Positions 23,736 to 32,479 are shown, numbered from the stretch's first letter. The stretch is 64,000 nt of DNA from CADEDV01 sp964437415 (GCA_964437415.1 CAYTGN010000003.1:1-64000), one strand, 5' to 3'. Notes: generated by a model not told the origin, from the sequence alone. Numbers and translations are program-made.

Positions 23736-25025
23736 TTATTTCTTCATCAACGTCTCTATCTCCTCCACCGTAATGGGGATATTCTTCATCAGGTCTTTGT
23801 TTCCATTCCGGGTTATCCAAAGATTATTCTCAATGCGGATACCCATTTGTTCTTCCTCAATGTAAATACCCGGCTCCACGGTGAAAACCATCCCGGCTTT
23901 GACAGGTTCAGTTCTTGTGCCCAGGTCATGCACATCCACACCAAGATGATGAGAGATGCCGTGATACAAATACTTCCTGTATGCCCTGTTTTCAGGGTCT
24001 TCATTTTTCACATCTGATTTTTTCAGCAACCCTATTTTCAGGAATTGCTGAGTGGCTTCTTCTCCTACCTTTTCTGTATAATCAACAATGCTGATGCCCG
24101 GTTTCAATATGCTTTTGGCATAATCATGCAAATGCAGGCAGGCATTGTAAACTGTTTTTTGCCGCCGGGTGAATTTTCCGTTCACCGGAACAGTCCTTGT
24201 CAGGTCAGCGCAATAACCGCCATATTCTGCCCCAAAATCCATTAATATCAGTTCGCCATCCTTACATTCCTGGTTGTTGGAAACATAGTGCAGTGTTCTG
24301 GCCCGGTCGCCGCTGGCAATAATGCAGCCATATGCCTGCCCCGTGGCCCTTTGTGAAAGGAATGAATGCATGATCTCAGCTTCAATCTCGTACTCCATCA
24401 CGCCGGGCCTGATAAACTTAAGCAACCGGCGGAAAGTGTTTTCAGTAATATCAATCGCCTTTTGCATCACTTCCACTTCCAGCGCCGTCTTAATGCCACG
24501 CAGTTCCTTCAAGATCCTCGCCGCCCTTAAATAATTATGCAAAGGATAACGGCTTCTCATTTCATCAATAAAGCGATAATCTCTTGTCCGAACTAAGCTG
24601 GCCTTGCGGTCATTCTCATTACTATCAAGATAGATATTCTCTGCAAGATGAATCCACGGTTGCAGCAATCCATCCAGTGAATCGAGCCATACTATGGTTT
24701 TGATACCACTTATTTCCTGCGCCTCCTTCACCCTTAATCTTTTGCCATCCCATTTTTCTTTTAGCTCATTAGGTCGCACCAGCACCAGCACTTCACGGTA
24801 TTTCGGATCAGGGTTGTCGGGAAAAAGGATGACCATGCTGTCTTCCTGGGTAATGCCGCTGAGCCAGAACAGGTCGCTGTTTTGTTTAAAGTGATAGATC
24901 GCATCGCCATTGCTGGGCACTTCATCGTTGCTCACAAAAATGGCAATGGAATTTTTCTGTATGCGGGCAACAAATCGTTCCCGGTTTCTGACAAAAATTT
25001 CCGGGTTGAGGGGCAAATACTTCAT
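23736..25025 (-). CDS. pepP: Xaa-Pro aminopeptidase (M24B family)
   Basis: A 429-residue aminopeptidase P that removes an N-terminal residue before proline. The N-terminal domain (about 1-170) is the AMP_N type (FVARIQKNSIAIFVSNDE; QNSDLFWLSG). The pita-bread catalytic domain has the five metal ligands: two Asp in LMDFGAEYGGYCADLTRT, His in GISHHLGVDVHD, Glu in TVEPGIYI and Glu in GIRIENN. There is no signal peptide, so it is cytoplasmic. A -7-like TATCTTTA lies at 25050-25043, 17 bases upstream of the start. Confidence 0.94.
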   Translation of the reverse strand: MKYLPLNPEIFVRNRERFVARIQKNSIAIFVSNDEVPSNGDAIYHFKQNSDLFWLSGITQEDSMVILFPDNPDPKYREVLVLVRPNELKEKWDGKRLRVKEAQEISGIKTIVWLDSLDGLLQPWIHLAENIYLDSNENDRKASLVRTRDYRFIDEMRSRYPLHNYLRAARILKELRGIKTALEVEVMQKAIDITENTFRRLLKFIRPGVMEYEIEAEIMHSFLSQRATGQAYGCIIASGDRARTLHYVSNNQECKDGELILMDFGAEYGGYCADLTRTVPVNGKFTRRQKTVYNACLHLHDYAKSILKPGISIVDYTEKVGEEATQQFLKIGLLKKSDVKNEDPENRAYRKYLYHGISHHLGVDVHDLGTRTEPVKAGMVFTVEPGIYIEEEQMGIRIENNLWITRNGNKDLMKNIPITVEEIETLMKK

Positions 25026-25234
25026 ACTTGATTTTTAGTGCCTAAAGATAACGGACAAATATCCCGGCTATCGGCCGGCAGGCACAAAATTGGCAAAACC
25101 GCATAAAATTGAAGAATTTTTAATTTATATAATACATTAGTGAAAAATATTAATTATCAATGGATAGGGGTGAAAAGAACAGTGATTTATAACACAAAAA
25201 ATAGATGCTTTTCAATGTGTTCGGCTAACATCTG

Positions 25235-25267
25235 TTTGTATAAAACAAGCTTTGTGGCTTACCTTTG
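25235..25267 (+). promoter_or_regulatory. Predicted pckA promoter
   Basis: TTTG (25235-25238), a 21-base spacer and TACCTTTG (25260-25267) match the Bacteroidota -33/-7 consensus fully. The pckA ATG is 26 bases downstream. The remaining gap up to pepP (from 25026) is A+T-rich with no gene. Confidence 0.75.
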
Positions 25268-25293
25268 CTGCCTAAACAAATGCGTTTGCTTAT

Positions 25294-26898
25294 ATGTCAA
25301 TTCCCACCATCGGAATTTCCAAAGAACAGCTTTTGAAATCCGGCCTTAAGAATACAGAATCTATTCATTACCAATCATCCCCTGAAGAACTAATACAAGA
25401 TACCCTCCGTATTGGCGAAGGTGTTTTGAATGATACAGGCGCCCTGGTGATAAGGACAGGTGAGTTTACCGGCCGTTCTCCAAAAGACAAATTCATTGTG
25501 AAGGATGAGATCACAGCAGACAGTGTTCATTGGAATGAATTTAACCTTCCCATTGAGCCAAAACACTTTGATACTATCTTCAAAAAGGTCGCCGATTACC
25601 TGAACGAACTGCCTGAATTGTGGGTGAGAGATTGTTATGCCTGTGCCGATCCCCGCTACCGCCTGAATGTAAGAGTGGTGAACGAAAAACCCTGGAACAA
25701 TTTATTTGCCTACAACATGTTCCTAAGGCCAACAGAAGAAGAGTTGGAAAATTTTCAACCCGGCTGGTATGTGATCTCCGCACCCGGTTTGAAACTGGAT
25801 GCAAAAGAATGCGGCATCCGCCAACCAAATGCAACTGTTGTTTCTTTCAAACATAAAATGATCCTTATCGCAGGCTCAGGCTATACCGGCGAAATCAAAA
25901 AAGGGATTTTCACCATCTTAAATTATATACTGCCGCATGAAAAAAATGTGCTGAGCATGCACTGCAGCGCCAATATGGGCCACGATGGTGACACGGCTGT
26001 TTTCTTTGGTTTAAGCGGCACCGGTAAAACAACATTAAGTGCCGATCCCAACCGCAAACTGATCGGTGATGATGAACATGCATGGACCAATGACAATATC
26101 TTCAACTTTGAAGGTGGTTGCTATGCCAAGACCATCAACCTGTCTGAAGAAAAAGAACCGGAAATTCATAATGCCATCCGCCCCGGTGCATTGGTGGAAA
26201 ATGTGACCTTCTTTCCCGGCACCAACAAGATCAACTTTGATGATGCCTCTGTAACAGAAAACACAAGAGTATCCTACCCTCTTTATTTTATCAGCAATGC
26301 TTTAGAACCATCAGTGGGTGGTTTACCCAAAAATATTTTCTTTCTGACCTGCGATGCATTTGGTGTGCTGCCGCCCATTTCAAAACTTTCACCGGGACAA
26401 GCCATGTACCAGTTCATTTCAGGTTACACGGCGAAAGTGGCCGGAACCGAATTAGGTGTGACCGAACCCAAGCCTACTTTCAGCGCCTGCTTTGGCGCCC
26501 CCTTCCTGCCACTGCACCCCGGTCAGTATGCCAAAATGCTGGGCGAAAAAATGCAGCAGCATAAGGTGAGTGTATGGATGATCAACACCGGCTGGACAGG
26601 CGGACCTTATGGAGTGGGCAATAGAATGAAACTGAAATACACAAGGGCCATGATCACGGCTGCGCTGGAAGGGAAATTAGATACAGTAGAGTTTGAAACA
26701 CACCCTGTGTTTGGTATGTCCATTCCAACAACATGCCCGGATGTGCCGTCAGAAGTGCTGAATCCCCGAAATACATGGGAAGATAAAACTGCTTACGATG
26801 AAAAAGCAAAATACCTCGCCGGATTGTTTATACGCAATTTTGAAAAATATGCTGACGGGGTTTCGGCAGAAATATTGGCTGCAGCGCCTAAAGCTTAG
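25294..26898 (+). CDS. pckA: Phosphoenolpyruvate carboxykinase (ATP)
   Basis: A 534-residue enzyme that converts oxaloacetate and ATP to phosphoenolpyruvate, the entry step of gluconeogenesis; many Bacteroidota also run it in the carboxylating direction. The substrate loop RTGEFTGRSPKDKF, the P-loop GLSGTGKTT (residues 239-247) and the metal-binding LIGDDEHAW are all present. The adenine-binding NTGWTGGPYGVG region is intact. It is a single gene with its own consensus promoter and a strong terminator at 27014. Confidence 0.98.
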   Translation: MSIPTIGISKEQLLKSGLKNTESIHYQSSPEELIQDTLRIGEGVLNDTGALVIRTGEFTGRSPKDKFIVKDEITADSVHWNEFNLPIEPKHFDTIFKKVADYLNELPELWVRDCYACADPRYRLNVRVVNEKPWNNLFAYNMFLRPTEEELENFQPGWYVISAPGLKLDAKECGIRQPNATVVSFKHKMILIAGSGYTGEIKKGIFTILNYILPHEKNVLSMHCSANMGHDGDTAVFFGLSGTGKTTLSADPNRKLIGDDEHAWTNDNIFNFEGGCYAKTINLSEEKEPEIHNAIRPGALVENVTFFPGTNKINFDDASVTENTRVSYPLYFISNALEPSVGGLPKNIFFLTCDAFGVLPPISKLSPGQAMYQFISGYTAKVAGTELGVTEPKPTFSACFGAPFLPLHPGQYAKMLGEKMQQHKVSVWMINTGWTGGPYGVGNRMKLKYTRAMITAALEGKLDTVEFETHPVFGMSIPTTCPDVPSEVLNPRNTWEDKTAYDEKAKYLAGLFIRNFEKYADGVSAEILAAAPKA

Positions 26899-26915
26899 TT
26901 ATTATATCATAGACA

Positions 26916-26979
26916 AAGGTTGCCAACCTTAGAAAGGCCTACACCCCACCGGTAAGTATCAACTAAGGTTGGCAACCTT
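26916..26979. repeat. Inverted repeat element after pckA (AAGGTTGCCAACCTT type)
   Basis: AAGGTTGCCAACCTTAG (26916-26932) and its exact reverse complement (26963-26979) form 17-base arms around a 30-base loop. Each arm is itself nearly palindromic. A related element lies at 40086-40118, with the same order AGGT-GCCA-CTT-GAAAGG. It looks like a REP- or BIME-type element. Confidence 0.85.
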
Positions 26980-27013
26980 GAAAAATATCACTTGATTTTG
27001 GACGATTTTCTAC

Positions 27014-27045
27014 CCGTTCCGCCCTGGCGGAACGGTTTTTATTTT
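27014..27045 (+). terminator. Intrinsic terminator of pckA
   Basis: A 10-base stem (CCGTTCCGCC/GGCGGAACGG, 27014-27035) is followed by TTTTTATTTTC on the plus strand. Confidence 0.85.
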
Positions 27046-27118
27046 CTTTAACCCCCAAACTGGCAACCCGTAAAATTTTTATTACGACCTTACGTTGTTG
27101 AACAACAAGAACGCAATC

Positions 27119-27649
27119 ATGAAGCTTTTGGAACTTTTTATTCTTTTATTACCTGTATCTCTCCAAGCACAATCCGGGAGCAATGAGCTGATCCCGTGGA
27201 ATGAAAGCCGCAAGCTCACCTGGGCCGATTATAAAGGAAGGCCGGATACAAACTCTGATGCAGCGGCTTCTACAGCCACATATATCGGCATTGAGTACAG
27301 CATGAGGAACAATAATTTCAGTTTCAGGATCACCTGCAGCTTTTCCAAAACAAGGTCATGGGGTTTGCACAAAACAGATTATATCCTGGCACATGAACAA
27401 GGACACTTTGATATTGCTGAAATATTTGCCCGCAAACTGAACAAAGAAATGTCGCTGTATGTATTCAATTCCCGCAGCTACCAGAAAGACCTGAAAAAAA
27501 TTTATGATGATGTGATGCTGGAGAAAGAAAAGATGCAAAACCAATATGATGCTGAAACCAACCACAGCATCATCAAAGACAAGCAGGAGGAGTGGCTAAA
27601 AAAGATTGCGGGGCTGCTCAATGAATATAAAACTTACAGCGGGTATTAA
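27119..27649 (+). CDS. Exported DUF922 protein with HExxH motif
   Basis: A 176-residue secreted protein. A signal peptide (MKLLELFILLLPVSLQAQ) leads into the DUF922 domain, with the conserved LTWADYKGRPD near the start and the zinc-protease-like motif HEQGH in LAHEQGHFDIAE (about residues 95-105). The C-terminal third is helical and charged. The family is annotated as unknown function; the motif suggests a zinc peptidase fold, but activity is unproven. I chose the ATG that opens the signal peptide; eight more codons are possible upstream. Confidence 0.8.
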   Translation: MKLLELFILLLPVSLQAQSGSNELIPWNESRKLTWADYKGRPDTNSDAAASTATYIGIEYSMRNNNFSFRITCSFSKTRSWGLHKTDYILAHEQGHFDIAEIFARKLNKEMSLYVFNSRSYQKDLKKIYDDVMLEKEKMQNQYDAETNHSIIKDKQEEWLKKIAGLLNEYKTYSGY

Positions 27650-27674
27650 AAAAAGCATAGAGTAAAGACATCCA

Positions 27675-28259
27675 TCAATCCCCTTCTTTCGCAAAAGTCA
27701 GCATCTGCTTTTTCATCGAAACTCTCGGTTTGCCGTTGCTCATCAGCGCTGGTGTGAGTTTCGGAGCGCCTTGTATGATCCGTTCTTTGATCTGTCCTTC
27801 GAGGAAGGAACTGGCAGGGCTGGCCGATACGAGGTTCACCCCCACCTGGCCATCAATGCCTATTTCATAGTCTACCAGGATAGAGTAAGTGCCTTTTTTG
27901 ATTTTCTTTGAAGTGAGGACTTCTGTTCGTATCTCGTCCGAAAGCTTGTCCATGAATTCTTTCCAGAGAGTGCTGTTGTCTTTGCTGATCTCTTTGGACG
28001 CCTCCACCACATTCTCCTTGATCTTCTCCTGTTTCATGGAATCGGCAACGACCACTGCCCTTGCCGCTGAATCTTTCGCCTTAATTTCCAGGGTCTTTTT
28101 CTGGCTGGTGTCAATTTTTGATGCCAGGTCATCTGATTTTTTTACTACCGAACCTGAATCGTTTTTTAGCCGGCCACCATAGAGGGCATCTTTTAGTGTT
28201 TTCTGGGCTTGCAAACCCATAGTAAGTGACAGGGCTAACAGCAGGAATAATGTTTTCAT
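27675..28259 (-). CDS. Exported protein with TonB C-terminal-like domain
   Basis: A 194-residue protein with a cleavable signal peptide (MKTLFLLLALSLTMGLQAQ). A charged, probably coiled middle (about 25-110, rich in Lys, Ser, Ala) follows. The C-terminal domain resembles the TonB C-terminal fold (KKGTYSILVDYEIGIDGQVGVNLVSAS, then a helix and APKLTPALMSNGKPR). It has no membrane anchor, so it is not a classical energy transducer. The role is unknown. It converges on the DUF922 gene with a gap of 25 bases. Confidence 0.6.
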   Translation of the reverse strand: MKTLFLLLALSLTMGLQAQKTLKDALYGGRLKNDSGSVVKKSDDLASKIDTSQKKTLEIKAKDSAARAVVVADSMKQEKIKENVVEASKEISKDNSTLWKEFMDKLSDEIRTEVLTSKKIKKGTYSILVDYEIGIDGQVGVNLVSASPASSFLEGQIKERIIQGAPKLTPALMSNGKPRVSMKKQMLTFAKEGD

Positions 28260-28295
28260 CTGACCCGGTTTTATGTTATCAAATGCGGCGAGGTA

Positions 28296-28931
28296 TCAAA
28301 ACAAACCGTAGAGTTCTGCATCCACCTTGCGGATGATCTCGCCAAAATCCTCATCCGTTTCTGCAAACTTGTTCTTATCCACGTCAATCACCAGCAGTTT
28401 TCCTTCCTTATAGTCAGCTATCCATTTGTTGTAGTACTCGTTCAGTCGTTTCAGGTAATCCAGCCTGATATTTTCTTCGTATTCTCTCCCTCTTTTTTGT
28501 ATCTGTCCCACCAGGGTAGGCACTGATGCGTTCAGGTAGATAAGCAGGTCGGGCGGCTGCACCAGGGTTTTGAGTGTCTGGAAAAAATGAAAGTAGTTGT
28601 CAAAATCCCTCTTGCTCATCAAACCCATCTCATGCAAGTTAGGCGCAAATATGTTAGCATCTTCATAAATGGTCCTGTCCTGTATCACTGTTTCTGTTCC
28701 CTTCTGGATCTCCACCAATTGTCTTAATCTGCTGTTCAAAAAGAATATCTGCAGGTTGAAGCTCCAGCGTGGCATATCCTCATAAAAATCCATGAGATAA
28801 GGATTGTGATCCACATCTTCAAAGTTGGGTATCCACTTGTAATGCTTGCTCAGCATTTCTGTCAGCGTTGTTTTCCCTGCGCCGATATTGCCGGCTACTG
28901 CGATGTGTTTTGGTTTTTTTGCTTTTGCCAT
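28296..28931 (-). CDS. Deoxynucleoside kinase
   Basis: A 211-residue salvage kinase that phosphorylates a deoxynucleoside with ATP. The P-loop GNIGAGKTT (residues 14-22), the substrate-site Asp-Arg of QDRTIYEDANIF and the LID Arg residues in QKRGREYEE match the dNK family (deoxyadenosine/deoxyguanosine/thymidine kinase 1-like fold). Specificity cannot be read from the sequence. A small hairpin (TCCGCC/GGCGGA, 28940-28955) lies just before the start. It follows trpS on the same strand. Confidence 0.9.
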   Translation of the reverse strand: MAKAKKPKHIAVAGNIGAGKTTLTEMLSKHYKWIPNFEDVDHNPYLMDFYEDMPRWSFNLQIFFLNSRLRQLVEIQKGTETVIQDRTIYEDANIFAPNLHEMGLMSKRDFDNYFHFFQTLKTLVQPPDLLIYLNASVPTLVGQIQKRGREYEENIRLDYLKRLNEYYNKWIADYKEGKLLVIDVDKNKFAETDEDFGEIIRKVDAELYGLF

Positions 28932-29047
28932 GCCCCAAATCCGCCAACCGGCGGAGAATTTTTTGTTATTGAAATAATGAAGCGGCGATAAAAGTATTGA
29001 TTTCTGCCTAAGGAAAAAATTTACTTGCCCTCTTCAGGTCCGTATAG

Positions 29048-30085
29048 CTATCGGGAGTGGGAAAAATAGTTCAGCCCGATGGCTTCCCTCACCAGTTTCA
29101 TGGTGGCTGTTGCGCTTTTACGGGCCTTTTCAGCTCCTTTTTGCATCACTTCTTTCAGGTATTTTTCATCGTTCCGGATAGCGTTGGCCTTTTCCCGGAT
29201 GGGGCTGATAAACTGAATCATATCTTCAGCTAATTGCTTTTTCATATCTCCATAGCGGATGCTGCAGTTATTATAATCTGCTTCAAATTTTTCGATAACA
29301 TCCTTTTGACTCACCAGCCGCATCAAAAGGAAAATATTTTCAATATAATCCGGTTTTGGAGAACCAGGTGCTGCAGGTCCGCTGTCTGTTTTAGCTTTCA
29401 TCACTTTTTTGCGGATCAGGTCATCATCGTCTGAAAGATACAGCGTGGCATACTGGTTCTCGCTTTTGCTCATTTTACCGGCTCCGTCAAGGCTGGGAAT
29501 TTTCACCAGTTCACCGCCAAAATTGAAAGCCTGTGGTTCAGGAAAAACTTCTCCATAACGGTGATTAAAGCGTTTTACAAAATTGCGGGCCATTTCCAGA
29601 TGCTGTTCCTGGTCCTTGCCCACCGGCACAAACAAAGCCCTGTGCAAAATAATATCAGCCGCCTGCAATACAGGATAGGTAAGCAATCCTGCATTGATAT
29701 TGTCAGGCTGCAAACGGGCCTTGTCCTTGAAAGTCGTTGTCTTTTCTAACTCTCCGAGATAGGCCAGCATATTCAGGTAGAGATATAGCTCCGATGTTTC
29801 ATAGATATGGCTCTGGCAATAAAGGGCCGCTTTGTCAGGATCAAGACCACAGGCAATATTTTCCGACAATACCCGGTGCACATTTGTCTTCAGCTCTTTG
29901 GTATCGGGGTGAGTGGTGAGGGAATGAAGATCGGCAACCATGAAATAACATTCATATAGCTCCTGCATGCGAACATAGTTTTGTACAGCACCGAAATAGT
30001 TGCCCAAATGCAAAAAACCTGTAGGGCGGATGCCGCTCATGACTATCGGTCTGCTGGCAGTCGTGTTCTCCTTCTTCTTTTCCAT
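29048..30085 (-). CDS. trpS: Tryptophan-tRNA ligase
   Basis: A 345-residue class I aminoacyl-tRNA synthetase. The HIGH-type motif is HLGNY (residues 26-30) and the KMSKS loop is at residues 204-208. Rossmann core and C-terminal helical domain have normal length. The last four residues (SHSR) and the stop codon are encoded by a GCTATCGGG element that recurs at 30156-30173, so the C-terminus seems to have been altered by repeat DNA. A -7 element (30100-30093) lies seven bases before the start. Confidence 0.97.
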   Translation of the reverse strand: MEKKKENTTASRPIVMSGIRPTGFLHLGNYFGAVQNYVRMQELYECYFMVADLHSLTTHPDTKELKTNVHRVLSENIACGLDPDKAALYCQSHIYETSELYLYLNMLAYLGELEKTTTFKDKARLQPDNINAGLLTYPVLQAADIILHRALFVPVGKDQEQHLEMARNFVKRFNHRYGEVFPEPQAFNFGGELVKIPSLDGAGKMSKSENQYATLYLSDDDDLIRKKVMKAKTDSGPAAPGSPKPDYIENIFLLMRLVSQKDVIEKFEADYNNCSIRYGDMKKQLAEDMIQFISPIREKANAIRNDEKYLKEVMQKGAEKARKSATATMKLVREAIGLNYFSHSR

Positions 30086-30092
30086 AAGGGGG

Positions 30093-30100
30093 CGAAGATA
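30093..30100 (-). promoter_or_regulatory. Predicted trpS -7 promoter element
   Basis: On the minus strand TATCTTCG (7 of 8 match to TAnnTTTG) ends seven bases before the trpS ATG. Confidence 0.5.
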
Positions 30101-30114
30101 AAAAGAGTTTATGG

Positions 30115-30185
30115 TTTATAGTTGGGGTTAAACTGCAACCAATTACAAACCAAAAACCCGATAGCTATCGGGTGCCAACTATAAA
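30115..30185. repeat. Nested inverted repeats between trpS and gatC
   Basis: Outer arms TTTATAGTTGG (30115-30125) and CCAACTATAAA (30175-30185) are perfect over 11 bases. Inside lies the 18-base perfect palindrome ACCCGATAGCTATCGGGT (30156-30173). The whole sits between two divergent -7 elements. Confidence 0.85.
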
Positions 30186-30186
30186 T

Positions 30187-30194
30187 TATATTTG
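30187..30194 (+). promoter_or_regulatory. Predicted gatC -7 promoter element
   Basis: TATATTTG fully matches TAnnTTTG. The gatC ATG starts four bases later, so the mRNA should be leaderless. The octamer directly abuts the outer arm of the inverted repeat. Confidence 0.6.
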
Positions 30195-30198
30195 CCGG

Positions 30199-30510
30199 AT
30201 GGAAGTGAATGATGCATTAGTGGACAAGCTGGCCCGTTTGGCAAGACTTCGGTTTACAGAATCGGAAAAAGCTGCCATCACAACTGACCTGCAGCAAATG
30301 ATTGGCTTTGTAGAAAAACTGAACGAACTGAACTTAGACGGTGTGGCCCCTCTCCTGCATATGAGTGAAGAAGTGAATGTACTACGGGATGATGAGGTGA
30401 AGGGTTCCATCAACCGGAATGAAGCCTTGAAGAATGCGCCAATGCATGACAACATTTTTTTCAAAGTACCGAAAGTGATACAGCCCCCAACCCTTAAGGA
30501 GAATAAATGA
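30199..30510 (+). CDS. gatC: Asp-tRNA(Asn)/Glu-tRNA(Gln) amidotransferase subunit C
   Basis: A 103-residue protein, the small stabilising subunit of the GatCAB amidotransferase that turns misacylated Asp/Glu-tRNA into Asn/Gln-tRNA. It shows LVDKLARLARLRFTESE at the start, then FVEKLNELNLDGVAPLLH and LRDDEV, the usual GatC motifs. I chose the ATG at 30199; upstream codons run through the repeat. gatA and gatB are not nearby. The ABC ATPase gene follows after 33 bases. Confidence 0.93.
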   Translation: MEVNDALVDKLARLARLRFTESEKAAITTDLQQMIGFVEKLNELNLDGVAPLLHMSEEVNVLRDDEVKGSINRNEALKNAPMHDNIFFKVPKVIQPPTLKENK

Positions 30511-30543
30511 ACAGCTTTGTTTTAAAATATATCCGGTAGTGAA

Positions 30544-31299
30544 ATGACATCCTTAACAGGAACAAATTCTAATAGCAGCCCTTCAGGGATTAGTGGAATC
30601 ATTCATCTTGAAAATATCCGCAAAAGCTATTTCATGGGCCGCAATGCACTGGAAGTGCTGAAAGGAATATCTCTCGATATTTTCAAAAATGAGTATGTGG
30701 CGCTGATGGGACCTTCCGGCTCCGGCAAGAGTACACTTATGAATATTATTGGCTGCTTAGACACAGCATCCGCAGGTAAATATGTTCTGAACGGGAGAGA
30801 TGTAAGTAAGATGGAAGACAACGAACTGGCAGATGTACGCAACAAGGAGATTGGTTTCGTTTTTCAGCAATTCAACCTGCTTCCAAGACTTACGGCTTTG
30901 GAAAATGTAGCTCTTCCGCTGGTATATTCCGGTATGGGAAAAAAACAACGTCTTGAAAAAGCCAGGCATGTGCTGAATATGGTGAGTCTTTCCGACAGGG
31001 GTCATCACAAACCCAATGAACTCAGCGGCGGACAGAGCCAGCGGGTGGCCATTGCAAGGGCATTGGTCAATGACCCCTCCATCATTCTTGCCGATGAACC
31101 CACCGGCAACCTTGATACAAAAACATCTTACGAGATCATGGAGATATTCAACAATATTCACTCCAACGGCAACAGCATTGTGCTGGTAACGCATGAAGAA
31201 GATATTGCCAACCATGCTCACCGGATCGTCCGGCTCAGGGATGGAGTGATCGAGACGGACAAGAAGAATGAAAATGTGGGCATGTATACCCGTCATTAA
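30544..31299 (+). CDS. ABC transporter ATP-binding protein (MacB/LolD-like)
   Basis: A 251-residue ATPase of the MacB/LolD group. Walker A is GPSGSGKST (about residues 56-64), the Q-loop lies in FVFQQFNLLPRLTALENV, Walker B is ILADEPTGNLD and the H-loop is LVTHEED. The signature motif reads LSGGQSQRVAIARAL with Ser where Gln is usual (LSGGQQQR). It has about 20 extra residues at the N-terminus, rich in Ser, Thr and Asn. No permease gene is adjacent, so its partner must be encoded elsewhere. Confidence 0.9.
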   Translation: MTSLTGTNSNSSPSGISGIIHLENIRKSYFMGRNALEVLKGISLDIFKNEYVALMGPSGSGKSTLMNIIGCLDTASAGKYVLNGRDVSKMEDNELADVRNKEIGFVFQQFNLLPRLTALENVALPLVYSGMGKKQRLEKARHVLNMVSLSDRGHHKPNELSGGQSQRVAIARALVNDPSIILADEPTGNLDTKTSYEIMEIFNNIHSNGNSIVLVTHEEDIANHAHRIVRLRDGVIETDKKNENVGMYTRH

Positions 31300-31380
31300 T
31301 TGTGCAAAACTTTAAGCGGAGCCGACCGCTGGTCAACTTTTCTTTCGGGAAATTTGTTTCAAAAGAATCTGCAGACAGGC

Positions 31381-31941
31381 ATGGCATTAAAAATCTATAC
31401 TAAAACGGGTGACAAAGGAACCACTTCCCTTATCGGTGGCACCAAAGTGCCCAAATCGCATCTGCGTATCGAAGCATATGGCACGGTGGATGAATTAAAT
31501 TCCTATATCGGACTTTGCCGCGAAATACTGACTGATGAAAACTGCCGTTATATTCTGCAGGAAGTGCAGGACAGGCTTTTCACCATTGGTTCTTCTCTTG
31601 CCTGCGACCCTATCAAGGAATCGAAAATGAGGATACCCGACCTGAAAGAAGAGGATGTGCTGCTGCTGGAAAAGGAAATTGACAGGATGAATGAAGCGAT
31701 CCCGCCAATGAAAAGTTTTATTCTTCCCGGTGGTCATGTCACCGTTTCACATCTTCATATTGCCCGTTGTGTATGCCGCAGGGCCGAAAGATGCTGTGTG
31801 AGATTAGAACTGGAAAGCCTGGAAGTGGAACAGGTGATATTAAAATACCTCAATCGTCTCAGCGATTATCTTTTTGTATTGGCAAGGTTCACAGCTCACC
31901 AGTTCAACAGCATTGAAATTCCCTGGAAACCCCGCATCTGA
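31381..31941 (+). CDS. Corrinoid adenosyltransferase (PduO type)
   Basis: A 186-residue enzyme that transfers the adenosyl group of ATP to cob(I)alamin. The N-terminal ATP-binding motif KIYTKTGDKGTTSLIGG and the helical-bundle motif RCVCRRAERCCV are diagnostic for the PduO-type family. I chose the ATG at 31381, which begins MALKIYTKTGDKG; a longer frame to 31300 would not resemble the family. No other cobalamin genes and no cobalamin riboswitch are visible. It ends one base before the converging LOG-family gene. Confidence 0.93.
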   Translation: MALKIYTKTGDKGTTSLIGGTKVPKSHLRIEAYGTVDELNSYIGLCREILTDENCRYILQEVQDRLFTIGSSLACDPIKESKMRIPDLKEEDVLLLEKEIDRMNEAIPPMKSFILPGGHVTVSHLHIARCVCRRAERCCVRLELESLEVEQVILKYLNRLSDYLFVLARFTAHQFNSIEIPWKPRI

Positions 31942-31942
31942 T

Positions 31943-32479
31943 CTATAGCCAGGGCAGCAATTGTGCAGGCTCATTGATCACCACCACCCTGTCGCTGATC
32001 TTATCATAAAGGAATTTTTCCTGTTCCATTTTGTGCAAATGAGATACCATGTGATCATAAAACCCTGCCGAATTGAGCACAAAAATTCTTTTGTCATGTA
32101 TGGAAAGCTGGTTCCAGGTAAGCATTTCAAACAATTCATCCAGGGTGCCAAAACCACCCGGCAAGGCAATGGCGGCATCGCACATTTCATAGATCATTTT
32201 TTTGCGGCTGTGCATGTCTTCTGTTATGATCAGTTGTGTCACTCCCTTATGTTCCCTCTCCCATTCCACCAGCACCTTTGGAATGATACCGATAACTTTT
32301 CCCTGATGCCCGATGGCTGCATTGGCCACGGCCCCCATCAACCCCACATTGCCGCCACCATAAATAAGTGAAACTTCTTTTTGGGCCAGCAATTTTCCCA
32401 ACATGGCAGCATGTTCTTCAAACAAAGGGTTTGCACCTTTCTGCGACCCGCAAAAAACAGCAAATGAACGAATGGACAT
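31943..32479 (-). CDS. LOG family protein (TIGR00730)
   Basis: A 178-residue Rossmann-fold protein. The motif PGGFGTLDELFE (about residues 107-118) and GGGNVGLMG are those of the LOG family, whose characterised members cleave the ribose-phosphate from cytokinin or purine nucleotides. In bacteria a nucleotide 5'-phosphoribohydrolase role is likely. It opens SIRSFAVFCGSQKGAN, the usual start. It is transcribed alone and converges on the adenosyltransferase gene with one base between the stops. Confidence 0.9.
   Translation of the reverse strand: MSIRSFAVFCGSQKGANPLFEEHAAMLGKLLAQKEVSLIYGGGNVGLMGAVANAAIGHQGKVIGIIPKVLVEWEREHKGVTQLIITEDMHSRKKMIYEMCDAAIALPGGFGTLDELFEMLTWNQLSIHDKRIFVLNSAGFYDHMVSHLHKMEQEKFLYDKISDRVVVINEPAQLLPWL

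Noticed and set aside
31300..31380. A longer start for the corrinoid adenosyltransferase
   Set aside because: The extra 27 residues do not resemble the family; the chosen ATG begins with the usual ATP-binding motif.
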